Of a stretch of 64,000 bases of DNA, positions 34,771-44,343 are shown one piece after another. The notes under the pieces are model-generated. The model was not told where the DNA came from. It saw nothing but the letters and a program-made list of their open reading frames with translations, and did not search any database. The stretch comes from Paragyromitra xinjiangensis (lineage: Eukaryota; Ascomycota; Pezizomycetes; Pezizales; Discinaceae): contig JBCAMK010000002.1 in the NCBI GenBank assembly GCA_038503065.1, positions 1,550,001 through 1,614,000 on the forward strand, given 5' to 3'. Positions within the stretch are counted from its first letter, which is position 1; every line of letters begins with the position of its first letter. The translations under genes and the position numbers were made by a program.

Positions 34771-36752
34771 ATGACGACCAAAAGAAGCGTCGAAGCAGGC
34801 AAACGGATGCCACCACCCCCTCGCCCCCCTCCTGGTCCCAATGCTGGAAGAAGGAAGCGTGCTGCTGCGAGTCAGGATGTTGAGCTTCCCAATTTAAGTG
34901 CAAGGCGTAGTAGAGAAAGGGGGGTAGGGGGACGAGAGGAAGAGGAATTGGGCGGGGAAATGGCAGAGGAAGAGGAGGAGGAGGAGGAGGATGAGGAGGA
35001 GCAAGAGGAGCAACGAGATGAAGAAGATTCAGCGGATGAGGACTTTTATGAGGATGAGCTGCCTCCCCCTCCGAGCCAGAACCCAGCTAGGAGGTCCCAG
35101 TCCCAGACTAAGATACAGGCTGCTGCGACTCAAATGGCTCGTAATGCAGTCTATCGAGGGCAAGCCCGTTTAGTAAGTGCCCCCTACGGTATCGTGAATC
35201 CTTGGATATTGAGGATCGCCTCTAATGATGTGAGGCAGCGTGTCCCCGAACCTCTAGAGCGGACGCCAGCTCGGCGAAAAAAGGCAGGACGCCCTCCAGT
35301 AGCAGCAACACCTGCCAACTCTCCAAACAATACATCAGACGAAGGGTCAGATCCCCCAACAGAGGATAGCGAGCATCTCCCTGGAGATAACCTCAATAGA
35401 AGACGTGGTAGGAGCATCTATGCGCTGGAGAGCCCAATTCGGGTACTGGTCCACGCATCCCAAGAATACATCTTCTATAAGACCTTATTTTGCGAGCCTT
35501 TGCCCGCTCCTAAGACCTTGCTCTCATGGATACGTGCTGCCTGGGCCAAAGCCGCAGGATATAGAGCGACAGGCTCCTCTAGAGGTTTCCTGTACCCGTC
35601 AGGTAATCATTTCACCCAGAGAAGTCTATCCATCATTTTGCAACACTAGTTGCCCCAGAGAGCTTAGAGCTGACAGGTGAAAATCAAACTCAGGTAATTA
35701 TCCCTTTCCCCTGAAGGATATTGTATATCCTCCTGATGCTGTATATCCTTACACGAGCTATAGATCAGCCAACATCACTCCCGGGTGCGCTCTCATGTTG
35801 TACGTGCGGCGAAGGCAAATATCGTCCGGCTGTATGAGCTGGATGACCAGAATCCTCAGAACGTGAGGAATAAAGTTGACTATCTATTAGCTAAGGATAG
35901 ATTTATGTGCATGGAAGCTAGCATGGAGGTACGTCACATCAAGTGGTAATACTGCGGGAGGCTAATCATCGTGATAGGATTGTGGCAATCGCTTCTTGAA
36001 TGATGCCATTGCGGAGCTGATATTCCTCAAGTACTATAAGGGGAGGAGGATGAGGGGACGCGTTGATTCGTCCTTTATATCCTCCATCAATAAGGAGTTT
36101 GTATGCCTTATCACGGCAGCACTCTATTACTCGTTGAAGGCTTGGACGACTGGTATATATGAGGATCCTGTTGACTTCACACGCGAGACTTGCTTTGGTA
36201 TTCCCCTAGCGCTCCTTGCCTCCTTTAGCAGGAAGACTGACATCCTTAATAGCGATTTGGCTCAGGCACTGCAACACGTGGGAGAGCATAGCAATGAGAG
36301 CTCCAGGCTGGGAGGTGGAGATTTTAAAGGCGATTCGCCGCGAGGTGGAGCTGAAGGTCTTCAGAGCGACTAAGAAGCCTGTGGACGAGCCCACAACTCC
36401 TTGGAGTGATAACGAGGAGGAGGATCCTATGAAGGAGTTGCGGTCTCGCAAGCGCGTGCGAGAGCTCAAAAGGGGAGGCTACCAGCATCCCCGAAGCAAG
36501 AGCAGACGAACGGGTTCAGATTCTCCTCATCCTGAGGATCTGGAGCAGCAGAAGGCACCTGTCAACATCCCGACCCTTTTCTTAGAGGTAGAAAGTGGGA
36601 GCGAGACTGAGGTTGATACCCCTCCTGCTTCCGCAGATGATGCCCACGCTCCGACTACTGCATTCAACGCCCCTCCGACCACTGATGACATGCAGGTAGA
36701 CCTCGCCGGCGCTGTCGAAAGCTTTGAGCAGGAAAGAGAGGCACGGGAATAA
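34771..36752 (+). CDS. Plavaka companion protein, DUF6532-like
   Basis: Five exons with short introns: 34771-35602, 35650-35693, 35764-35928, 35978-36197 and 36253-36752, all closing in frame (586 residues). The N-terminal third is low complexity: a proline run, a long Glu-rich stretch (about residues 60-90), then basic RRKKAGRPP. The folded part includes SHVVRAAKANIVRLYELDD, NVRNKVDYLLAKDRFMC, FLNDAIAELIFLKYYKG, CLITAALYYSLKAWTTG and WESIAMRAPGWEVEILK, an arrangement I associate with fungal transposon proteins labelled DUF6532. The tail is acidic with a basic patch (HPRSKSRR). Unlike the transposase it is open throughout. Its role is unknown; co-occurrence with Plavaka transposases suggests an accessory function. 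The ATG follows a pyrimidine-rich stretch. Splice sites are inferred. Confidence 0.7.
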
Positions 36753-36754
36753 GA

Positions 36755-37050
36755 CTTTGAGGATATGGAGCATCTACTCGTTCGTTCGTTTTTGGTCTGT
36801 TTTGATTGGATATGGGAGCCGTGGAGGATATACCGCATCTTTAATTTCGTTTGTTTTGGTCTCTTTGTTGGTCTGATTTGGGAGCCGTGGAGGATATGCA
36901 GCATCTTTGCTTTCGTTTGTTTTGAGTCTGTTTATTGGTAGGATATGGGGCCCGTGGAGGATATACTGCATCTTTGCTCTCATTTGTTTTGGTCTCTTAG
37001 TTGGTTCGATATGGGAGTCGTGGAGGATATACAACATCTTTCCTTTTGTT
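36755..37050. repeat. tandem repeat, four ~70-bp units
   Basis: Four imperfect units, each with TTTGTTTTGGTCT...ATATGGGAGCCGTGGAGGATAT...CATCTTT. Located just inside the right side of the Plavaka-like element, after the companion gene stop; likely subterminal repeats. Confidence 0.8.
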
Positions 37051-37194
37051 AGTGTGCGTTATAGTCATAATAGTAATTTTGGTTCAATTGTACCCTATTC
37101 CGTCGGTCCGAGTGATATCATGTGAATGGCTTTAAGCCCCGAAGCGTAGAGCTCCTGGGGATTTTGTGCATCGCTGGGATTATGGAGAAGAGGG

Positions 37195-37470
37195 GTAAGA
37201 GGTGTTGTCTCCCTGGGAGGAAGCTACATATCCCGTACGCCACAGGAGAATAAGTCATGCATCTATCCGCCCCGGGAGGAAGCTTAATATCACGTACGCC
37301 ATGGAGGAAGAAGTCGTGCTTCTATTCTCCCCAGGAGGAAGCTCGATATCGGGTACTCCACAGAGGAAGAAGTGATATTTCCTACCTCCCTGGGAGGAAG
37401 CGTGATATCACAGACTCCATGGAGGAAAAGGCTATTCGTCGGCTCTCCCCCAGGAGTATGACTAAATACA
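37195..37470. repeat. tandem repeat, four ~62-bp units
   Basis: Four imperfect units built around CTCCC..GGGAGGAAGC...ATATC.CGTACGCCA..GAGGAAGAAGT. Second subterminal array at the right end of the Plavaka-like element; followed by CTCCTGGAGGAG-type motifs up to about 37570. Confidence 0.8.
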
Positions 37471-37653
37471 AGCCGATTATGGAGGCACCTGGAGGAGCTG
37501 TAGTATCTCCATGGAGACCCAGGGAGCAGGCGCGTACTCCTCCAGGAGACTCCTGGAGGAGGTGGCTCACAACCAGCACATCCCTGAAGGCACAACATTT
37601 CCCTGGGTCTCCCGAGGCTCCCGAGGCTCCCGGAGCTCTGGGAGGAGATAATT

Positions 37654-40600
37654 GTTTTTGCTGATGTGGGTTGGAATTCCTATGCTGTCCATCATTTCAT
37701 CAGCTGTCCTAGCGTCGAGGATGTTTGCGCTTTCATTAAGCAGGAAGGCTTTAAGACAGGACCTTTCTCCACGGGTTAGAGCATGTCGAAAAGAGGGACC
37801 AGAAAAGCTGATAGAGTCCCTTTTGCGATGCAGTTCTGGGAGTTGTATGTCGTGGAGGGGCTCATTTAGAAGATGGCCCATGTTTAGCCTGCGAGCAAGG
37901 AATTTTGACAACAAAAGGTTACCGTCATCATCTTCATCACCGCTTTCCGGATCACCACGTGAGTTATCAATGACATATAATAGTGAGTTCTTCTGTTCCA
38001 TTAGTAAGAGGTTGATTGCTAGATTTCGATTAGTAAGGACGCGTGATTTTACTGTCTTCGCCAACGTTCCACAAAGTCTTTCCATCCCCCATTGAGAATA
38101 AGAGTACATAGGACCCGCCCATCGAAGTGCTTGAGGAACATGAAGAATCTGATGGAAAACCGGAATACACGATTTGAGCTTGGCCCATTCGTAGCAATAG
38201 TATCTTTCCTCAAAGAACTTACTGAACCGTAAAAGCCTCTCCTCCACCTCCACTATATCTTCTTCCCCCAACGTATACTCACAAGTGAGTTGTATTGCTA
38301 ACACCAGATTGATGAACTCCTCGTAATCTTCATCTGGCAACAATCCTTTCAAATAAACTGGCCCAAGGATGAAAGTAAACAATTTCCACTCAGATGCGGT
38401 TAACTGGTGGATATATTCCAGGAAATTGCGTAGTACTGGCCCAAAGAGGGCAGGAACAGTGGTGGCACTAGCAGCAATGTTGCGGCTTATTCTTTCCCAA
38501 TCCTTGAGCTTGATGTTGTATGGGTCATCGGTATTAATGACCTTACGTACTTGTTTGGCTTGACCGCCAGGGAGCTCTGGCACTGATCGCTGACTACGGT
38601 TGGACCGTTGAGATGCCTGCCCGCGTTGAGATCGCTGGGAGCCTCGAGCACGCTGGGAGCCTCGGGCACGCTGGGAGCCTCGAGAACGCTGGGAGACTCG
38701 AGAACGCTGGGAGGCTTGGGAACGTTGGGTGGTGTGTCTAGTATCCCTCCGCCCGGAACCACCCTCACTGTCAGAGGCAGAATCCTCAGTGCTTGACTCG
38801 GACCCTGATTCTGAGTTTGGCTTCGGATCAGTTCCGTACTTGCCTCGCCAGTGTTTCACCATATCAGGGATGACATTCTCGAACCACAGATGCATACTGT
38901 CTGGAGGGAAACTGCGGGGAAAATCCACTGACGAGAGGCGAGATAGTATTGAAAGACCCCTAATTCCGTATTTACTTTTTTGTTTATCAGTAGCTCCACG
39001 AGTGGCTATTTGTCTGGCCACCCTTCGGAATGTCTCATTTTCTCGCATTGGTAAGTCCGACCGATCCCAAGTTGTCCATGGATAACCGGATCCACTTCGC
39101 ACTTGTGTGGCGTGAGGAGTGTCTGTGGGCGGTGTGATTGGGCAATAGATTCCTCTATGCCATATGCCTTGAACTAAACAGTACTCGCAATAACAGTAAG
39201 AACGGTTACCGGTCACCTTCATCAACTATCATTCGTGTGATCACATGAGTCAGTATTTTTCATGTTTTAGTTTGAGCGTGATATACTTTTTCTTGCGCAA
39301 CCATATCCGCGCCTATGAGACAAATATGTCCCTTGAGGATGAACCGACGCTGTTGTTCTGGAAGGCTAGAGGATAAACCTGCGTTAAGTACCCCAGGGAT
39401 TCCGTCCTGTAAGATTTGCATCTCTTGAACCAACGGATATAGGAACGAGTCGAGGTTCTTTGGTGATTTAGGACCAGGTATAAATCCGGCACACAGCATA
39501 TTTTGACGCTTCCCACGGACCGTCGGCGGTAAGTTCAAGCACTCCAATATTATAGGCCAAATTGAAAACTTTCCCCTGGCCTTGAAGATCTGTACCCCAT
39601 CAGTGGAAAGGATAAAAGCAAGATCGGTATCGAGGGAGAAGTGTCCGTTTGCTTTTAAATCGTGGAATAGCTCGCTAGTCCAAAAGTCTGTATGGTCATC
39701 TGTAGTACAATTGAAGTTAACAAGCGTTGGTTTGAGGGGTGGGGATGGGCGGATGGAGATGAACTAACAATGTCCTTCAGCAGCCTTTCGGTATCCCATC
39801 AACGTTGAGGCACGCTGAGAATTGGACATCCAGAGACGAAGCCGGTGGATAAAGGGTATGTAGTCGTGAGTAGCAAACGGGACCTTCTTTCCTCCCACTG
39901 TGACCGGTGTAGACTTCCATCGGGGGTGATAGCAGTGGTCGCACTCAGATTTTTCAGGATACATAGAGAAAGACATACATGAGTTGATACAGCAGTCGTA
40001 TGACACTGCCTTGACTCCTGTTTCCTCTTCGATCCATCTCTTCGTCGTTCGGTAGTCCCAGCAATGAGTGTCATCATCGATGAAGGTTTCTAGAAGGGCC
40101 GTGATGTCGGTACATGCTGCCCGGGAAAGGCGGTGGGTCAGCTTTAGGTCGTGGATTGATAGGGAGAGGATTTCGTTGGGAGATAGCTTTTTCAATTGAC
40201 CGTATGGAAACGTGCTTGGGCCTGAATTTTCTGACGACGAGTCAGAGCCAGATGATGGTTGAGAGTCTGAGGATGACTGCGAATCTGAGGAACTGTCGTT
40301 TTCTGGGTCAGAGCTGTCATAAGGTCCTCTTTGCATCTGTCCGGTACTGTTGACCTCGCTGCTTTGGGAACTTTCATCTGAATCAACACGATATTCACCG
40401 ATCCCTTCTCCCAGTGGTTCTTCCATCGGCACATCTGGTGATGATAGTGTTCTTCTTGCTATTGGTGTCAGAGCTCTTTGCCGTATAACAAGAGAACTAA
40501 GCCTTGGGCTCTCGGTATGATCGTTCAGGCGTTGGTCGGAATCATCCAGGTTATCACGGATATCATAACTCTGGCCTTCGGAACCTGAACTACTACCGGT

Positions 40601-41153
40601 AGTCGAGATATCCATAAAGTCCCTAAGGATTTCTGGCTTATCAACTTCCGAATTCTCGAAGACTTCGATTTCGTCACCCTGTGCCATTCCAAATTCGTCT
40701 TCAGTGTCACCACTCTCATCATCATAGCTACCTTCATCCTCCTCTCTGTCATGTAATTTCTCCTCCGCATCGTCTATTTCCTCTTGCCCGTCGTCTATTT
40801 CCTCTTGCCCGTCGTCTGTTTCTTCGTCTCTGTCATCGATAATCTCGTCTTCGATGTCCACCGGCACAACTATGTGCCCCACTTCCTCTTCCGAAGATGA
40901 AATATCTTGGTCAATCTCGCTTTAATTTTTAACTTTGTTTAGTTATGGTAGATCTCTCAAGCTATCATTGGATGTTTCTGTGCTTGGGTTACCTTAACTG
41001 TTCCTCATCCTGATCCCTACGGAAAAGCTCTTCTAGCCTATCTTGCTCCTGTGCAGCAAGATGCCGAAGCCAGTCTGCATAACTATTGACGAGGTGTGGC
41101 TTAACTGGGATAAGTGAGCAGTAACACTCTCTGCGAAAGGCACTATGAGACAT
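37654..41153 (-). CDS. Tnp2-type CACTA transposase, N-terminal and core part
   Basis: First 1,099 codons of the CACTA transposase. Exons 40993-41153 (ATG at 41153), 39769-40919, 39287-39699 and 37654-39225; introns 73, 69 and 61 nt. An acidic N-terminal region (residues about 60-280) precedes the zinc-ribbon YDCCINSCMSF...CDHCYHPRW typical of Tnp2. The DDE core includes ILSTDGVQIFKARGKFSIWP, LIGADMVAQE, CYCEYC and MHLWFENVIPDMVKHW. A DUF4218-like region follows (DWERISRNIAASATTVPALF, then ERLCGTLAKTVKSRV). A Ser-Gln-Arg-rich repeat lies at 38580-38740. The frame stays open until the Plavaka-like insertion at 37653 and continues at 28437; the joined length would be 1,284 residues with no other lesion. 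It is broken only by that insertion. Confidence 0.9.
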
Positions 41154-41500
41154 TTGAGGAAATCAGTCAAGTCGTTGCAAGCCCTCGTGATTGGATGCGT
41201 AGTAGAGTTTAGAGAGTTGGCATATGTATTCGTACTTCCGTTCCTGGTGGGAGTAGTAGACTTGGGTGCATGGAGACACTTGCATTCACTGGTTGTTCGT
41301 CAATGGTTGATCATGTGGCTCTTACATAATAAGGCTTAGTGTTGTTGAAGATGGTTAACCTCGAAAAATTCTGCACTCACAAAATTCTGCACCTCCCAAC
41401 CCCAACCCATCCTTTTTTTTTTTTTGCAACTCCCTATCAATCCCCTATCAATTACCCGTGCTACGTCAGTCAACTTATTCATACCCCATTCAAGCAAGAT
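41154..41500. promoter_or_regulatory. divergent promoter region of the CACTA element
   Basis: 347 bp between the transposase ATG (-) and the companion ATG (+). It includes a T11 run at 41414-41424 and TATA-less pyrimidine-rich sequence. Role inferred from gene arrangement only. Confidence 0.45.
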
Positions 41501-43402
41501 ATGGATAGCTATGAAGCAGAACTAGAACGCTTGAAGGAGAAATTCAAAATAGAGGCCCTAAAAGCCAAAGAGAAGTTCCTTCAGCAGAGAACACAGAAAA
41601 ACCGTGAGCCCAGAGGTATAGTTTCACTTCCGCTTCTCATATTATATGTCGGTCAATATAGCTGACTAGACCATCACATTTCATAATCCCTATAGCTCAC
41701 TCGAGTGCAAATAAGACAAGCGGGGAGGAGGCTAATTCGAACAATCGTTCTTACCTTGAGTCTGAGATCGAGATATCTGGCCAAACACAAAGACCTCTCA
41801 ACCACCTGCCTTCACCAGTGAAAGCCCGGGATATGCATGCTGTGACCCCTGGTACTCCCAATAAATCCCCCCGTCCCAATGGTGTATCGATGACTCCAAA
41901 ACATCCCCGGTCAGAGAAATATATCACGCCCAAGAAGAGCAGGGGGTCTAGTAATACTAGCCACAGGTCAGCAAAAAACTCTACAGGCAGACCACAGGCA
42001 AGCTCAGTTACCGAAGGATCTGAGAGAGAATCCGAGGCAGAGGATACACCTCGTCCAAAAGACAGCACAAAGCGCCTAGACAACTCTTCCTCCCATACTC
42101 CCAATAAATCCTCCCGCCCCAATGACGTATCAATGACTCCAAAACCTCCCCGGCCAGAGAAATATACCACGCCCACCAAGAAGAATAGGGGATCACGGCC
42201 TAGTAACGATGGCTACAAGTCAGCAAAAAAACCTACCGGCGGACCACAGCCCAGCTCAACCACGGGGGAATCTGAGGAAGAATCTGAGGCAGAGGATACA
42301 CCTCGTCCAAAAGACAGCAGCAGCACAGAACGCCTAGACAGCTCTTCCTTTCGTAGGAACCTCAACATTCGTATGGGTGTTGTAGGGAATGAACGAGAGA
42401 AACGGGAGCGTCGCAGATTTGTCCTAGATCAGTGTATTCGGAGGGATATGAATCTACGCAGGAATTTTAACGCTTATCACTACGACGAAAAGATGTTTCC
42501 AGCCATTAGGGGAATCACCAAAGCAGCCCCCGCAGCATGGAATTGGGACAGATCAGTTGTGAAGGACATAATCCGTACGCTCTGCTTCGATCGTGTTCGT
42601 ACTATGAACCGCCATGTTAAAGAAAAAGCCAAGGAGCAAGGAGGTGTTGTGCGGGATGGAAGAGCTAGGGAAAATCAGAAACGTGGTCACGAGATCGAGT
42701 CTGATAAAGATGTCCCCTCCCCTAAACGTCGACGGGCTGATACCCGGAAATTTAAGTCTGCTGAGCGGGTGCAGGATTCTTCAGACGAGGGCGAACTCTA
42801 CGCCCCTCCACCAAAATCTACCCTTAGAGGGAGGATATCTGCTATCAACCCAGCTAACTCCATCCCTAACAGCTCGACTATAGTTGATGCAGCTCCGCCC
42901 TACGCTGACCCCTATAGAGTGAAGATCGGAAGGAGGATGGTGACATTGTCACAATCTTTAAATTACTCCGAGTTCAACAAAGCAATCGAGCAATGGCTGA
43001 CCGTGGGTGACCAAGAAATTCGCCTGTATAAGCCAGCAACCGGTACAGGTCGGGACGCAGAATGGAAGCCGTTGGGTCACGATGTAGAATATCGGAAAAT
43101 GATTGAGCGATACAGCTCAGCTGGCATTCGAATAACCGTCAAATCTCAGGTACATTTTTAAACTCTCGCATATGCAGGGCTTTGATTCAACTAATTGTTT
43201 TGTTGGCAGGATGAACATTTCGCTGAGGATGCAGAAAGTCCACCAGAGTCAGATTTTGAAGATGTCTCGGTTGGCTTTCTCGAAAACCCCCATAGTAACT
43301 ATTAATGAATCTTTTGGTATGGGACTGACTTATGACCTTTATCAGTCCACGTATTTAGCAAAAAGGCCTGACACTTTTATTGGAGGACAGAATACCACAC
43401 GT
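41501..43402 (+). CDS. CACTA companion protein, 5' part
   Basis: N-terminal 566 codons of a plus-strand gene interrupted by the LTR retrotransposon. Exons 41501-41615, 41696-43149, 43210-43294 and 43359-43402 (intron sizes 80, 60 and 64 nt). It starts with a short coiled-coil-like helix (YEAELERLKEKFKIEALKAK). Two long Ser/Pro/Lys repeats follow, each with PNKS.RPN.VSMTPK and SEAEDTPRPKD. A basic helical part (NEREKRERRRFVLDQCIRRD) precedes VGDQEIRLYKPATGTG and a domain ending RYSSAGIRITVKS. Intron 43295-43358 avoids a stop codon at 43304-43306 and keeps the frame into the part beyond the retrotransposon. The position opposite the transposase resembles TnpA-like DNA-binding partners of CACTA elements, which bind subterminal repeats; that function is inferred. 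Confidence 0.75.
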
Positions 43403-43794
43403 TGTGGTGGGGCGCGCGGGAGGTGGAAGGAAGCGATGGATAAGTCACGTGCGCGGTCACGTGTATAAGGGTTAGGGGTATTGACAGCGGAGGATTTCTA
43501 TTACTGTTCAACATTTCCTGTCGATTCTATTCCTATTCACGACTCAATTCTTACCTATCTACCTATCTATCTATTGTTGTATCGTATTCCTTTGCGGCGG
43601 GCTTTTGCCTTGCCTAATTCGTATCGAATATATCCTTCCTATTCGCTCGATTCCACGCCTAATAATCCGCATATATGTGCCTCGCTATAGGACATCGAAG
43701 TCCGCGTCGACGCAGTCTCTTCTTCACAGCGCGGAGGCAGCGAATATCAGATCTCTGCGTCAAACTGGCAGAGTCTCCTACGCACTCGCCCACA
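43403..43794 (+). repeat. 5' long terminal repeat
   Basis: 392 bp, TGTGG...CCACA. Contains one copy of the GCGTCGACGC palindrome (43704-43713) and a CTATCTACCTATC-rich tract. Short open frames inside are repeated identically in the 3' copy and are not genes. Confidence 0.95.
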
Positions 43795-43795
43795 A

Positions 43796-43809
43796 TGGTC
43801 CCTTCGACC
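43796..43809 (+). other. possible primer binding site
   Basis: TGGTCCCTTCGACC begins one base after the LTR end, the place where a tRNA primer usually pairs (TGG complements the tRNA CCA end). I could not match it to a particular tRNA. Confidence 0.35.
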
Positions 43810-43907
43810 AGAGAGATTGATACGCTAGGCTTCCTAAGCACGAAGAAAAGCAGTCACGTAGCGAATCGCACGCACATACGGAAGGCACGGGATTTGGAGA
43901 AGCTCTT

Positions 43908-44066
43908 CGGCAGAGAATTCCCACGGCGGAATAGACTGTGGAGACGCTATAGGACGCTAGAAGAGTTTTCTTCGGCAGAGAATTCCCTGTGCGGAATAGG
44001 CTGCGAAGTTACGGGATATAGAGCATTTGAGGCGGCAGAGAAATTCCACAGCGGATTAGACTGTGC
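43908..44066 (+). repeat. three leader repeats of the retrotransposon
   Basis: Three imperfect units spaced about 60-65 bp apart (43908, 43973, 44033): CGGCAGAGAATTCC, a few bases, then GCGGAATAGACTG. They lie between the 5' LTR and the gag start; the frame is open but the peptide looks non-protein-like, so an RNA role is more likely. Confidence 0.6.
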
Positions 44067-44343
44067 CTATTGCGGCAGAGGTCGACTTGCTAAGAGCGAC
44101 GGACTGCGCAAGGAAAAATTTGTGGCAGGGAAGTCTTCTGAGGAAGGGCTAGGCTGTACAATTAATACGGGATCTCGGAGATTCAGCTGCCGAATCCGCA
44201 AGAAGGCAGCAGACGCCACGGAGACGTATACCCCCAATGCCACGCGGAAAGGCAAGAAGAAAGATTCAGACTTCGTACGATTCACAGCAGAATTCGCAGC
44301 ATTCACAGTATTCACCGTATTCGCCCTATCAATCGCAATAAGC

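Larger units (their letters stand above)
28443..37653. mobile_element. Plavaka-like DNA transposon nested in the CACTA transposase gene
   Basis: About 9.2 kb inserted in exon 4 of the CACTA transposase. GTTTT occurs at 28438-28442 and at 37654-37658, and removing the element with one copy restores the transposase frame (Ser-Lys-Asn-Val-Ser-Trp). Coding content is a minus-strand Plavaka-type transposase and two plus-strand companion genes. Both ends carry CTCCTGGAGGAG-like motifs (about 28468-28615 and 37480-37570), and the right side has two tandem arrays. The outermost bases do not form a clean inverted repeat: the left end begins CCTCCCTGACC, while the right end (opposite strand) has AATTATCT before CTCCTCCC. 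The exact right boundary may therefore be about 8 bp inside, with filler sequence. Confidence 0.8.

Noticed and set aside
38369..39085. Plus-strand ORFs over the CACTA transposase
   Set aside because: Antisense shadows of the Ser-Gln-Arg-rich repeat and the transposase exon.
43481..43690. 69-codon ORF in the LTR, duplicated at 54181-54390
   Set aside because: Identical because it is LTR sequence; it spans likely promoter and U3/R regions and has no protein-like features.
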